Assembly (NCBI GenBank): GCA_020740775.1
Contig: JAHEWK010000001.1
Location: 3,596,001-3,660,000 of the forward strand
DNA length: 64,000 bases
From: Ilyonectria destructans
Taxonomy: Eukaryota > Ascomycota > Sordariomycetes > Hypocreales > Nectriaceae
Reading direction: 5' to 3'
A program made the translations under genes and the position numbers. Of the stretch, positions 11,671 through 23,338 are shown piece after piece; positions within the stretch are counted from its first letter, which is position 1, and every line of letters begins with the position of its first letter. The notes under the pieces were generated by a model. The model saw only the letters and a program-made list of their open reading frames with translations. It had not been told where the DNA came from and did not search any database.

Positions 11671-13213
11671 CCGTGGTTGCCGGCCAGGACGAATGGCAGT
11701 GGGCGAGATGCGGTGCCTCGGATGCCACATGAGGGAGTCCCTTGCCCGGTAGAAGGCCACCCAGAGATGGTGGAGGAGCCCATGCTTGGCATCTACAGCA
11801 CCCATACATTGGTATCAGGCAGGTCGGGTGGTGAGGAATCTGTACATGGTACCTTGTACCTTGTGCATATCTGGCAATCTAGCTCATCGGGAGTGGAGGT
11901 GGAGTTCAGTCATGCCGGCGCTGCTACCGCATACTCCCACACAGACACTCGATTTCTGTACCTACTGTTACCACGGAAGTGGTCATAGATGTCGCCGTCT
12001 CATCTGATGGATGCCGTCTGCCGCGGCCACCGCTAGTATTGAAGGTGAAGATCACGATGGTGATGATGATTCGTATACACCACCATTCCCTCTTCTCTCC
12101 CCCTTGTTTCCTGATTTGGCCATTCTGAGGCCTTCCATGCCTGACCCAGACCATCCTCCCCATGACGGGCTTGTGAGTGACACCTCCACACCCTCCCGAG
12201 CCGCTCACTGGCTGCCCGGCGCACTCACTCAACCCTCAGTCGCTCACACGCTCGCGACCAGCAACCACACTCGTAGGCAGTCCTCGCGCAGATGCTCTCT
12301 CGGCCTTGGTAGACTCACGCCCCCGCCACCCCCCAAAAAAAGACTGGCTAACAAGTTACACCCTGGCCGACCCGAAGCCCCCCGTCCTTCGCGGGCCCTT
12401 GGCTAGGCCCCCCAGTGGGTCGCCCATCCTTCCCAGAGTGCCCCCCTGTGAATCCAGTCCAAGGGCCGTATTCGATGTCGGGGTACCGCCGTCGCGATGA
12501 GGCCCGGAGACATGTACCTTGACGCCGTCTCCGCGTCCAGATGTGCCGGGTGGGAGCCCCGGCGAGTACATAACCAAAGCAGCTCCTCCCCTCGGACTAC
12601 CTCGTGTCAACCGCACTTCCCAAAGCAGCAGTCTGTTGTTGACGATTTTCCCTGCTTTCCCTGCTTCTGCTCCTGCACCCGCTTGTTTAGCCCTAGGCCC
12701 CCGAGATCTGGAGTGCAGCACCAGCAACAACACCACCACCACCACCACCCAAAATCGTACTTTCCACCAGTACGTATCACGCCAAAGCCCCAGCTCTAGC
12801 AGCGGCAACGCCTAGCCTGCCCATACTACTGGATTGTACAGTAGTAGTCAGTCGGGTCGGACCTTGTGGTGAGTTGCTCTCGATCTCTCTGTCTCTGTTG
12901 CGCGCGTTGCGTCCACTGCATCGCGCCGCCGTTTCGTCCTTGCTCCCATTCGCCTTCCCGTCACTTCCCGCGCTTTAAAGCTTTCCGGCCTCCCGCCCGC
13001 GGCCCATCCCATCACGTCTGTATCCGCATCCCCCAAAAAGCACCCAGCCCGTTATCAACCCATCCAGTCGCCCCCTCCTGCTCCCCTTCCCTCTCACCCT
13101 TTTCACCCTTCCACATTGTCATCATCATCACCATCACCATCGTCGTCCTGGGATTATCGCGCATCGTGGTCGTTGGCAAGGGAAGAAACGAAACATCATC
13201 CCATCCATTGCGC

Positions 13214-13564
13214 ATGCCCGCTCGCACTCCGATCAGTCTCCGCACTGCCCGCACGCCGCCTTCCTTCTTTGCCCTTGCTCTTGCTAGGTCTGGCGCTGCC
13301 TGCCACTTCCTCGCCTACCCCACCCCACTTGCCCCGTTCTCCCACGCCAAAAAAAAAAAAGAGCCCACGCCTAAGCCCACGCTTCAGCGCTCACGCCCTG
13401 CTGGTGCCAAAAATACACCTACCCGCCCACGGTCTCTTTCACCGCCCACCAACATCACTGACTCCCTCAAAAAGATCATATTCGCGCGCCCCCAACCTCT
13501 TCCCTCTTGCGCTCCTCCTTCACCTTCACCTTCCATCTTGGATATTCATCTTGCCTTTTTCTGA
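13214..13564 (+). other. Candidate upstream open reading frame in the bZIP leader
   Basis: An ATG at 13214 opens a frame of 116 codons ending at 13564, 118 bp before the bZIP start and in a different frame from it. The product would be Pro/Ser/Ala-rich with no domain I recognise. Whether it matters depends on whether transcription starts upstream of 13214, which the sequence does not show. Confidence 0.35.
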
Positions 13565-13640
13565 TTGCCCTTTACCCTTCTTGGCTTTCTCTTCTCTGCC
13601 ACTACGACTTGTTTCTTATTTACTTCCTCCTCCCCCTCCT

Positions 13641-13666
13641 CACACACACACACACACACACACACA
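13641..13666. repeat. (CA)13 microsatellite
   Basis: Thirteen CA dinucleotides lie 16 bp upstream of the bZIP start codon, within a C/T-rich leader. Confidence 0.95.
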
Positions 13667-13682
13667 TTCACAACTGCCTGTA

Positions 13683-15579
13683 ATGGCTTCAACATACCCC
13701 ATGCAACCATTTTATCGCAACCCTCTGACCGTGGACACAACCCATGCGCAGAAGCTCTTCGAAGAGGAAGACAACAGCGTCCTAGACGACAACATTCTTG
13801 ACCACAGCGGCATCGACTCCGGACTCGAGCTATCTCCTCCCATGGCCGACAGCCGCCGAGAGTCCTTCGCCGTCGGCGGACCCCCGCTCTTCTCTCCCAA
13901 GACGGAAGACTGGCAGTCAGTCGACATGCAATCAGTTCCCTCCAACAACCCCTTCATGGACCACCACAGCAACAACCCCTTCATCCGCCTCGACCAGAAT
14001 CAGACCAACTTCGCCGCCCCGGCGAGCAACTGGTCGCTCGGCTCCGGCTCATGCACCCCTCTTCAGCCCTTCGACAACGTTCCCGCCGAGTATGACACCA
14101 ATGCTTCCATCTTCCAGAGGCCCATGCAAGGCCAGACGCCTTTCTCCAACCCTGGCAACATGTTTTCCTCTCTCCCCGGTGGCAACCAGTCCATCCCCGC
14201 CTCTCCTCACAAGGACTGGATGAGTCCCAACCAGCAGGCGGCTCTCGGCAACAAGAAGATGCGCCCTAGCAGCCCCGCCATCCGCTCTCACAACGACATG
14301 CGCCGAGGAGACGGTATCCGCAAGAAGAACGCCCGCTTCGACATCCCCGCTGAGCGTAATCTGAGCAACATTGACCAGCTCATTGCCCAGTCGACAGATG
14401 AACAAGAGATCAAGGAGCTCAAGCAGCAGAAGCGCCTGCTACGCAACCGACAAGCAGCGTAAGTGCCTGACCTCGTCCTAGTAACCCATTTGACGCTAAC
14501 ATTGTCATAGCCTTGACTCGAGACAACGCAAGAAGCAACACACTGAGCGTCTAGAGGATGAGAAGAAGCAGTTCACCGTCATCATCGGCGACATGGAGGA
14601 AGAGATGGCCGAGCTCCGAGCCAAGCTTGAGCAGGTCCTCATCGAGAAGCAGTCTTACACTAACTACATTGAGACTCTCAACCTCGAGAAGGAGGAGATG
14701 ATCCGATCTCACACCATCGAGACGGGCGAGCTCAGGAAGAAGGTTGGTGTTCTCACCGATCATGTCCAACGCCTCGAGAGCAACGCTGTTCCCTCGGCCA
14801 ACCCTGGAGCCAACGGCTTCCCCGGTGCCTACGACAACATGGACGACATGGGCATGACCAGTGCTTGGGACACTTCCAACTTCCTCAACGAGTATCCCGT
14901 TGAGCCCGAGGTCAAGCAGGAGATGGCCATGGTCCCCACCAAGAAGGCCGAGAACAACCCCTTCAGCACCGACGGCGAGAAGCCCGCTGCCCAAGGTGGC
15001 CTCCTCTTCATGCTCTTCCTTGTCGGAGCCTTTGTCCTGTCTAGTCGCTCGACGCCCGCCATCCCTCGTGTCTCTGAGGACGTCAGGGTTGCTTCGGCCA
15101 CTCTGCTGGACAACGTTCTCAAGGAGGCCGGTGTCCACTCACAGTCTGCTAGCCTTCAGGCTGCTCCTCCTCAAGCCTCCGGCGCTGCCAACTGGGGTAA
15201 TCCCATGAACGATATTGTCATGGAGGGTGTTGCCCCATCGATGCTCTCTGAGCTCGGCGACGTCCTTACTCAACCGTCCCAGGAGCAGACCAACGAGCAG
15301 ATCTTCTCCCTCTCGGCTGCACAGTATAACGGTGTCAGCTCTCAGGAGTTCCTCCAGAACGCTCCCGACCGATCCACGACCAGCCAAGGTCGCCGCAACC
15401 TAGCAGATGCCCTAACGGCTATGCGATCTATAAACAAGCAGAACGGCGCCGCCGATGTGTATACACGCTCCCTCCTGTGGGACCAGATCCCCAACGAGGT
15501 TGTTCGAAACTTTGCGAAAATGGTGGCCGACTGCAACAGTGCACAGAATGAGCAGCAATGCAACGAAGCAAGAGCATGA
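13683..15579 (+). CDS. bZIP transcription factor with a C-terminal hydrophobic, membrane-like segment
   Basis: Exons are 13683-14458 and 14511-15579, giving 614 residues. The intron (GTAAGT...CATAG) falls inside the basic region. Residues 1-240 are acidic/Ser/Asn/Pro-rich, suggesting an activation region. The basic region, about 246-267, has the N-x2-AA-x2-SR signature (NRQAALDSRQRKK) and is followed by a heptad coiled coil to about 340. At 421-437 lies a strongly hydrophobic segment (GGLLFMLFLVGAFVLSS), followed by about 175 residues ending NEARA. That order (activation region, bZIP, single hydrophobic helix, C-terminal domain) recalls membrane-tethered bZIPs such as ATF6. I cannot name the orthologue surely; filamentous-fungal developmental bZIPs (ADA-1-like, MeaB-like) are candidates. 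Its very long upstream region fits a regulatory gene. Confidence 0.85.
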
Positions 15580-17981
15580 TGATAAGATGCAAAAAAAAAA
15601 TGTTACGATGATGAGTCTCACGGCTATTTTTAATGGTTGTCTTTTGTTTTATTTTATTTTCCTTGAGTCGGCTTTCTTATTTCCTACCTTTTCCTGGGGG
15701 ATGAGCCGCCATACACTCGACGTCGCTCTCGCGCACTCCAGACCTGTTGCTCACGCACCCAAACGGACGGTTTCTTCTCTTTGTCGTTTTCCTTCTGGAT
15801 TTCTACCTTGGGGTCTCTTTTGATTTCCTTACGGATCTAGCAAGCGAGCGAGCATTGCTTTGTGTGATTTCAAATTTGGAATTTCCTGTCTCGAATACCT
15901 CTTTCGGTTTCTACCTGTTGTTTTCTGGGTTACGGCGAACTTGGGGCGGGCGGAGGCAGTTGACGGCGGCGGCAGCGGATGCAGCACAGTAGCAGCAGTA
16001 CGAACCCGCTAGCCAGCTCGCAGACAGAATCTACAGAGGTTCCCAAGTCCAATCAGTGTGGACGATGACGGGACATATTTATGGTGCATCGGAATGGGTG
16101 CGAATTTTGTTTTTTATTTTGGATGATATGGGCGCGAAGGAGGAAACTAGGGGTAGTAGGCAAGGGACTTGGGCATGGAATGGATGATGGATGGATTGGT
16201 GAGATGGAAAGCGATGCACGTCCAGAGATGACGATGACATGGGAAATGATGATGACGACATGAACTGTCGATGAAGCATTTGTTCTTGGTATTGATTACA
16301 TTCTCGAGCAACGCGGTACCAGCCCCAGGCGGCCTGGTTTGTTGCAAAGCACTTATTTGTTTTGATGATTATGAAGCTGTTATTTGGACAGCTAGGAAAT
16401 GCAGATTCAGGTAGCTCTTAACAAGTCATCAAAAAGCGAAACTGTGTGTGTCTTGATCAATGGTGATGTTGACTATGATTTCCGTTCGCAATTCCCTTAT
16501 CATTCCCATCCTCGCTCTCGCCAACTACCTAGATTGTAAACTGCGCCTCGGTGAGAATCAGCCCTCCTCAGCCCCCAGAAGGATGCTCACAGACATGGAA
16601 CGATTCAGCACGATGGGGATGCGATACGATACGATACGATGACAGGTCGACTCGGTGACTAGGGTCAGGCGTGACGGGTGTGCAGCCATCCACTCAAGCC
16701 CCCGGGCGTAGGGTCAGTTGGTGCCAAAGACGCCGTCATCAGGCTCCGCCCAGACGGTGGAGAGCGTGCGGCGCGGGAGGGCAATGGGGAAACAGTGGGA
16801 GGGCGAGTGAGACAAGGGTGAACTACTGGAGTACCCGGCGTCTGGGGCTTGGAGGGATTGTGCGCCTCCTTTTACTCGGTACGGCAGTTTGTGGTTCAAT
16901 GTCTAAGACATTTGTTGATTCCGTCTAGGTGGGTGATGTCTAGGACTTGCAGTGGGACTTGCAGCGCTGGGGCGGCCACGGGGATGGGGATGGAGGGAGG
17001 CTGGCGGAGGGGGGCGTGGGTCTTGTGATGTGATGGCTGGCTATAAGCTGGAAGCCCTCAACTATTAGCTAGGTTACCAGATGCTCTAAATTCTTCAAAT
17101 GGACAAAGAACCACTCACCGTCTCCCACCGACTATCCCCATCATGTCTCAGCCTGCGCCCGAAGCCCAGTCCCCTCGCCGCGTGCCCAGTTGCGTGCGTG
17201 CCGTGCCTTGTATGTACGGCCTCCGTCGCCTCCCGCGCGCCGCTGCAGCAAGCCCACCGGCGGCCAACACCCGGCCGCACGCCGTTCTGCGAGGCCCCAA
17301 GAACATGCATAATGGTCCCCAGCCTAGACCCGAGACCGAACAGTGGGTGGCGATTGGGCACCAAAAGCGATCAGACGTTGGCCTTCACTTTGCGCATGAT
17401 GAAGGGGGAAGAGAAAAGAGAGGCACAACAAGGTTCAGGTATGGTATAGGCCGGTGATGGCGATGCATGCATCATGCTTTCTTCCAAGGCCGTAAAACTG
17501 CAATTAAGCCCAAAATCCAGGGATCCAAATCCAGGGAACAAACATGCCCAACCCTCCCCTCCCCTCCCCTCTCTTCGCTTGGGCTTAGACCAACTCCGAC
17601 ATCCAAACGAACATGAGAACACATCTTTGACGCAAGCTTCCGTGCCGTGCTGTGCCATGCGCTACGACCTCGCGTGCAACAAGGCACAGATGACATGAGA
17701 TGTCTCTTGTGCCATGAGCCGCGGAACACACCATCCCCATGACCTTGGCTGCTTTGTACACCCAGGAGCTGCGACCACAAGGTACACCTACTTACATAGT
17801 ACTATCCCGTAGCTGTCTGAGAGGCAGGGCTAGGTCCCGTGGCGAAAACCTCCGGCGGCACGGCCAGTGTTTTCGCCCCATCGAGATCTCGCCCGCTTCA
17901 GCCAGTAGCTGGCGTATAGACGGTCGCGCCCATTGTCCAGTTACCCCATTGCGATTCAGTGGAACGAGTTGTTGGGTTGCA
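15580..17981. other. Gene-poor interval between the bZIP gene and the Sel1-repeat gene (both 3' flanks)
   Basis: About 2.4 kb between two convergent genes. It starts with an A-rich and T-rich stretch (15590-15660) probably belonging to the bZIP 3' UTR. I see a short GATAC tandem near 16621-16640 and a CCCCT run near 17556-17573, but no gene I can support. Convergent 3' flanks elsewhere in the window are only 0.14-0.39 kb. Confidence 0.5.
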
Positions 17982-20148
17982 CTACTTGCGGCTGCTACCC
18001 TCGCCTGGCGGGTCGTACTTCTCCTTCCAGATCCTGTGCGGAAAGATTGGGTCAGCATTCGCTCATTCGCCGATTCGCTATGTGTGACGCGTGTACGGGC
18101 TCTGCGCTGAAGCGCCAATTGCGGAGCGACCGTTGTGATTTGACATTTTGGCAACCGGACCATCCGACCCATCTCGTCGTTCCGACATCGAGGCGACACC
18201 AAGACATGGGATTCGGAGGACGCAGGATAGCCTATCAATCCTTCACTGCTCAGGTCATCCGAGACGGCGGAGCGCCGATCCGCTCCAATGGCTCGCGGGA
18301 GGGGGGGGGGAGGGCAAAACGAAGAGAGAGAGGGCGACAGCGCAGCAGTCTGGTGGACTTACCAAGAATTCCCTAGCGTTTTGTTGCCGGCCTTTTCAGC
18401 CAGTCGATAGTACCGGGCTGATGCGAACTGTACCAAAGGGGACATGATATCAGCCTCATGTGACGAATCGAAGGGGGCAGTGTGTGGGGGGCGGGCAGCG
18501 CTCGTTTGGCGAGAACCTCCCTCGAAGTTAGTCGATGCCTAAGCGTCGGGCATCGAGGGATTCTCTCCTATGACCGCGCAGACCGTCTTCGGAGCTCGCA
18601 CGTCTCGCCTCGTAAAGAAGCTCAGGGAGCGCCCGTCACAACGCCGCCAATGATGCATTCCTAAGTGGACGGACTCGCACCACTGGGAGCATAGCCAACT
18701 AGGGAACAACCACTAGGGCAGTGGCCGGCGAGACTATTGCTGACATACATACCTTGTCTTTCTTGCATCCAAAACCTTCCAGATAGCACCAAGCAATCTC
18801 GTTCATGGCGTCTGTTCTCCGGTTAGTGGAGAGTCGCCTCGACGTTACCCATCCAATAACTCACCTGTATCTCCCAAGTTTGCCGCAGTCTCATAGTACT
18901 GTCCGTTCAGAACCCCTCGGTCAGCACGCCTCACTCTGATTGTTTCTCCATTGCGTGATATGGTCCTGCGTCGGAGCTCAAGGGCATCAACTTACCTGCT
19001 TAGCGGCATATGGATCCTTGGGGATTCCCCAGCCATGGCGGAAACAGTTGGCCAGCTCGAAAATGGCCAGGACCAACTCTCCCTTGGCAGCTCCGCCCTT
19101 CTTCATGCCGGCTTGGAGAGCCATCTGCTCAATCGAGGCCGAGTTTGAGGCAGCCGCCGACAGGTAGTTGACGGCGCCCGCTGGGTCTGGCGCGCAGCCC
19201 CATCCGTGCCTAGATGACCGCAGGGTGTCTAGTCAGCATCGAAACTCGTTTCTTCTAAGCATAAGGTGTCCGCTGATATAACCCTAAGGTTTGGGCAGGG
19301 TGGATATAGACGAATCCAATTGCGTCACCGAGCCGTCCCGGCAGTTATTAAACTCTTTTACCAACCTCCGAGACAGGCGTGGAGGGGCAGCGACTATCCG
19401 AGACATTCATCTTCACTTACCTCAAGGCGAGACCGTATAGGACTTGGCTCAGTGGGTTGTTAGCCCCCCGCGGATCCGCTAGTTTCCCAAACAGGCGAGT
19501 CGACCTCTCCAGATCTCCCTCCTCGTGCAGGCGAATGGCTTCCTGAATATCTTGGTCGATAGTCTTGGACGAAACTGGTCCAACTGAAGGACTTCTCTTC
19601 CGGGGTGGTTGTTGCTCGCCGAGCCCCGTCCGTGAAACGCCGTCCGTCGGCGGCACTGGAGACGCCGGCCTGCTGCGAGCCATGTCGTTCTGGCTCGCTA
19701 GCATGGTCGCGCGTTTCTCCCACTGCGACTCGGCTGCATCCTTGTCCTCGGGGTTGACCGGGGCTACGATGTCGGGCAGGTTCGTGGGGACGCTCTGGGA
19801 CGACTCTGGCGCCTTGCTGAGATGGAGGCGGTGCGACAGCCGGCGGCTCTCCTTGGGATTTGAGCCGTGGCTCCCCTGGGAGGAGACGGAGGCGCTGCGT
19901 GAGCGGCTGGAGCGGAAGACATCGAGGCTGCGGCGTGCCTTGCTGGGCTCCTTCGGTGAGAGCAGGTTGCCATCGTCGTACTTGGGTTCTTGCTTGAAGG
20001 TACCGGGTGGGTATATTTGCTCCTGGGTCGACGTGTCGGAGCGGATGAAGGTGAACTCTGGGGCGTTGAGCCTGTCGACGGTGGCCTGGTCGGCAGGTTC
20101 ACCGTGGTCCAGCTCGTCCTTTTTCTTTAGAAAGTCTCGCAGACCCAT
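17982..20148 (-). CDS. Sel1-repeat protein (Nif1/Dsf2-like)
   Basis: Six exons: 20148-19421, 19209-18996, 18898-18865, 18811-18753, 18427-18363 and 18033-17982, giving 383 residues. All junctions keep frame and rebuild continuous Sel1 repeats. The N-terminal 200 residues are Ser/Pro/Arg-rich and disordered-looking after MGLRDFLKKK. From about residue 215 Sel1-type helices follow (ALRHGWGCAPDPAGAVNYL, CFRHGWGIPKDPYAAKQYY, CYLEGFGCKKDKFASARYY), ending IWKEKYDPPGEGSSRK. Sel1 proteins are scaffolds; fungal members with this C-terminus are often labelled cell-cycle inhibitor Nif1 or Dsf2-like, and I infer that resemblance only. Oddities are a 34-nt exon and three large introns (329, 325 and 211 nt), one holding a run of ten G on the plus strand. 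Confidence 0.85.
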
Positions 20149-21355
20149 GGTTGGCGTCGGTGTCTCGATGTTCCGACGGGCTTCGTAGGTGGTGAAACGT
20201 CAAGGTTAGCTTGGTGGGGTTGGCACCAAGGCACTGACTGGTATATCAATCGACCGGGGAATGCGTCGGTCCGCTCGTAGGTATCGGATCAGTTCGTGAT
20301 CGAAGAGGCGAGAGAGATTCTCGTCGTGTCCTCAGCCTCGAAAAAGGGGACGCGGTTTTGAATCCTGACGGCGTCGGCTCTCAACTGCACAGGGCTGGGG
20401 CTGAGTCGAGGCTGCTGCGGCGGGCGTCAGTAAGCTTGAAGTGAAAGTGGGTGGCATTGCCGCATTCCAGCTGGGATCGTACATGATGAGTACATACACG
20501 AAGGCACGAATAACGCAAATACACCACGGCGATGCAACTGGAAAACAAAGAGCGTAACCTGGTCTCCAGCTGGGGCCGTCAAGCAAAGCCCGAAATGGCA
20601 CCAGGATCGGGCGCTCGAGTTGGCGGGGAGCGAGATGACAGGACGCGCTGGAGCTGGATCAGCAGGGGGCTGTGGCCCGCCGGCGCTGCGTCGTTTGCGG
20701 CCACCATCGTCACAGCGGAGATGTAGGACTACAACCTCGTGGTTCGGTGCTGTCGTTGGCCTGTTGGGGGCGCGTGCTAGCGCTCGTTCGTCCCGTTGGA
20801 GTCCTTCCGGTCGCTAATCTGCCTGGAACTTCAGTGGACGATGCCCCTCATTGACCGCCGCTGACGCTCGCTCGCTCCCGTCATGGCTAAGCGCCCCACC
20901 ATCAATAGGCACATAGCGCCTTGGCCCTCTCCTGAAAGTTGAACCACATGTGGTTCCATGTCTTCAGCTGCAGCATCACACAAATTAAGGTAGGTAGGTA
21001 GATACACTGCCTCGTTAAACAAGTTTCTTTCTAAATCATCATCTATTCTGGCTATTCATAATTCCCTTCTCGGGGATTTCTGCTTCTCGCTTCGTTTTTT
21101 TTTTTTTCTTTTTCTTCCTCTTCTTTTTTCTTCTTCTTGTGGCCTTGATATTCAAGGTTTCCGTGTGTGAGCAGACAAGGGTATCTCAAACAACTATCCT
21201 TAAACACTCTCCCATATCCTTGAACGCCGGATAGAATAGAACAAGCCGCCAAAGATGGTCGCCGTCCCGTTTCTGTTCATAGTAAAGTCAAGGCGTGTGA
21301 GAAAAACGAATAGTCTTTCTCGATAGAGTAGGGTTCGATCCCGTAACTAGACAAC
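20149..21355. promoter_or_regulatory. Promoter region of the Sel1-repeat gene and 3' flank of the CCCH gene
   Basis: About 1.2 kb between two minus-strand genes. It includes a 45-bp pyrimidine tract (21095-21138) of T and C only, downstream of the CCCH gene. No gene is supported here. Confidence 0.5.
21095..21138. repeat. Polypyrimidine tract
   Basis: A run of T with interspersed C and no purines over about 44 bp, in the 3' flank of the CCCH gene; on that gene's strand it reads as a purine (A/G) tract. Confidence 0.8.
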
Positions 21356-22907
21356 TCAAAGGGAAAGGAAGTCTTTGTGGTCCTCAAAGTCCGAGCCATC
21401 AGAGTCTGCGTCAATAAACTCGGCCACCTCATCTGAATCCACGTCATCAGAATCAGGCGCCTCGTCATCACTCGAGACATCTTCCATGGCCTCGTCCGTC
21501 TTGGCTTGGTTTCGAAGGACGCTTGCCCTCTCACGATGGAGGAGTTTACACCCCTTGACCTTACACCTGCCAGTATTGCTAAAGTCAGGGCATTCAAACA
21601 CGTGACGTTCAGTGCAGTCTGCCCCCTTTTCACAATACCCATTGAATCCAAATGCTCGGCATACGGGTGCGCTTGGGGGGGCTTTGGAGTGAGTATAGGG
21701 ACAGTCAGGTTTGGTACAATACCCCTTGGCAAAATGCACACAGTTCGGGGTGCGCTCGGGAGTAATATCATGAGAAAGGTCGCAGGACTCGCCGTTTGCG
21801 CATCTGCCATCTTTCAGAAAGTCTTTACACAGTGCCACCCTGGTAGGGTCGTGCATGTAACGACACCGAGGGCCTTTAGGGCAAGATCCTATGGAGAGTT
21901 TGTTAGTATTGTCCAACCCCGCGCCGGGTTGGTCCAGTTCATCGTTTGTTGTATGGCTCCCATCATGGAAAGAGAAATTACCAGTCGTTGAGAACATCTT
22001 GCAAGGCTCGTTGACCTTCTTGACCGCTCCGGATCGCCTAGGAAAAGTTAGCAACTTGATCGCCCAGGACGATCTCACATACCGCTGGTCATTGACGATT
22101 CTGTTGGCAACCAGGTTTCCTGTTTTAGTCCGGTGAAACTTGACGCCAGCGACTACCGCGGTCTTGGGAGTGTGCGACGACGAGTTGGGAGCATCTGTAC
22201 TGTGTAAGGTACGAGGAGGATCAAACAGTTGCTGTGGTCGGTACGCACCAGGAACCTTGACAAGTTTCTTGCCTCCGTCTACTACGCGGAACAGTATACC
22301 CTCGATCGCAATCTCGTTTCTACCTGCAGTGTTAGTGGGGGCATTTGAGGGACCAGCTTGGCGCTTCAAGAAGTCATTGAATTGAGTCTTTTCGCGATTC
22401 CGATGGCCGCTCAGCTTTCGCTGTCGCGTTTCCTCGATCGCTTTCGTCCGGGTTTGGCTTTCTTTCTCGTAGACATTCGCGTTGATGAGCTGGCGATGGC
22501 GATCATTCCTAGCCACCCAACCTGGTGGGGTTTCAGATCCATTGCTAGACGATCCGGAGTTGACCGAGCCTCCCGTAGCATTAAGGTGCAAGGTACGGTG
22601 GTGGTGAACTGGCGGTCGACTGGTCCGGTTTGCTCGCGGCGGGTAGGGTGCGTTGACATGTCGATAAGTGTTGTCTAAACGAAAGTGAGTACGACAAGAC
22701 TTCCCAAGATTGCGGTAAAAACATACGACGATTGTGGCCAGGATGATGGTTTGCCACAGGGCGTGGCGCGGACTGCTGGTTCTTGTGTCGGTTAATTTGG
22801 CCTGATGAGCAGTTAGCTTCATTGTGTATCATGGGTGGGAAGAGAATAGGGCACAAACCGGCAAGCTGCCCGATGCGAGCAAGGAGCTCTTTTTCTTCTT
22901 CAGACAT
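21356..22907 (-). CDS. Five-finger CCCH zinc-finger protein (ZC3H3-like)
   Basis: Exons are 22907-22859, 22801-22727, 22674-22083, 22037-21982 and 21888-21356, giving 434 residues. The N-terminus (MSEEEKELLARIGQLAG) precedes a basic low-complexity region. Five CCCH fingers follow from about residue 253: C-x8-C-x5-C-x3-H (CKMFSTTGSCPKGPRCRYMH, rebuilt across an intron), CKDFLKDGRCANGESCDLSH, CVHFAKGYCTKPDCPYTH, CRAFGFNGYCEKGADCTERH and CPDFSNTGRCKVKGCKLLH. The tail is Asp/Ser-rich. Tandem CCCH proteins of this layout bind RNA; metazoan ZC3H3 acts in nuclear polyadenylation and mRNA export, and I infer a similar role. It diverges from THOC7, another mRNA-export factor, with 431 bp between starts. 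Intron 3 (45 nt) is in frame and stop-free. Confidence 0.88.
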
Positions 22908-23338
22908 TTTGATATATGATGTTGATGAGCGCCAAACAAGAGGATTTTCTTTGTTCACAGAGCGTGTTTGTTTGGTTGCAGTGTTGAAAAAGTTAAGTAA
23001 AGGTGTGCGGGTGGGATGCGACTCTGAAGAAGCGCGTAAAGTTGGCGGGCGGGAAGGCGGCGTCATGCATCGAGATGGTTCCATTAGTCATCGCCTGGTT
23101 AGCCCTGATTGGCTGTTCGCCCCTACCACTCCTAACTCAGTCGCAAGGCTGAGCGAAGGTGTCAAGCTCGCCAGGACCTTGCATCCAGAATAATTCAACC
23201 ATCGCCGCGTCATCCACGCCCGCGCTATCTTTCCCAAGCCGCTCAACGCGGTCGATAGCACATTTTCTACTATCCAGAATACTTTCTCTTTTGGACAATC
23301 TCAAGGAGACTCACCCCGCCGACGGCGACTCCTTCACC
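22908..23338. promoter_or_regulatory. Divergent promoter region, CCCH gene / THOC7
   Basis: A 431-bp region between two start codons facing away from each other. No specific motif stands out. Confidence 0.6.

Larger units (their letters stand above)
6227..13213. other. Long region without a recognisable gene, upstream of the bZIP gene
   Basis: About 7 kb with only short open frames of biased composition (Arg/Ser/Pro-rich), none matching a family I know and none joined by convincing splice sites. It contains several simple repeats, a decamer minisatellite at 11621-11670 and GC-rich tandem patches near 10659-10694 and 11148-11171. In a genome where most gaps here are 0.3-1.6 kb it is unusual. 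The part nearest the bZIP gene is probably its promoter and 5' leader. Non-coding transcripts or fast-evolving genes cannot be excluded from sequence alone. Confidence 0.6.

Noticed and set aside
13116..13682. In-frame upstream extension of the bZIP protein (189 codons)
   Set aside because: The frame is open but has no in-frame ATG before 13683; the sequence is low-complexity leader containing the CA repeat.
21329..21340. GGTTCGATCC, a tRNA B-box-like word
   Set aside because: The flanking T stem does not pair fully, and I found no A box, anticodon arm or acceptor stem around it.
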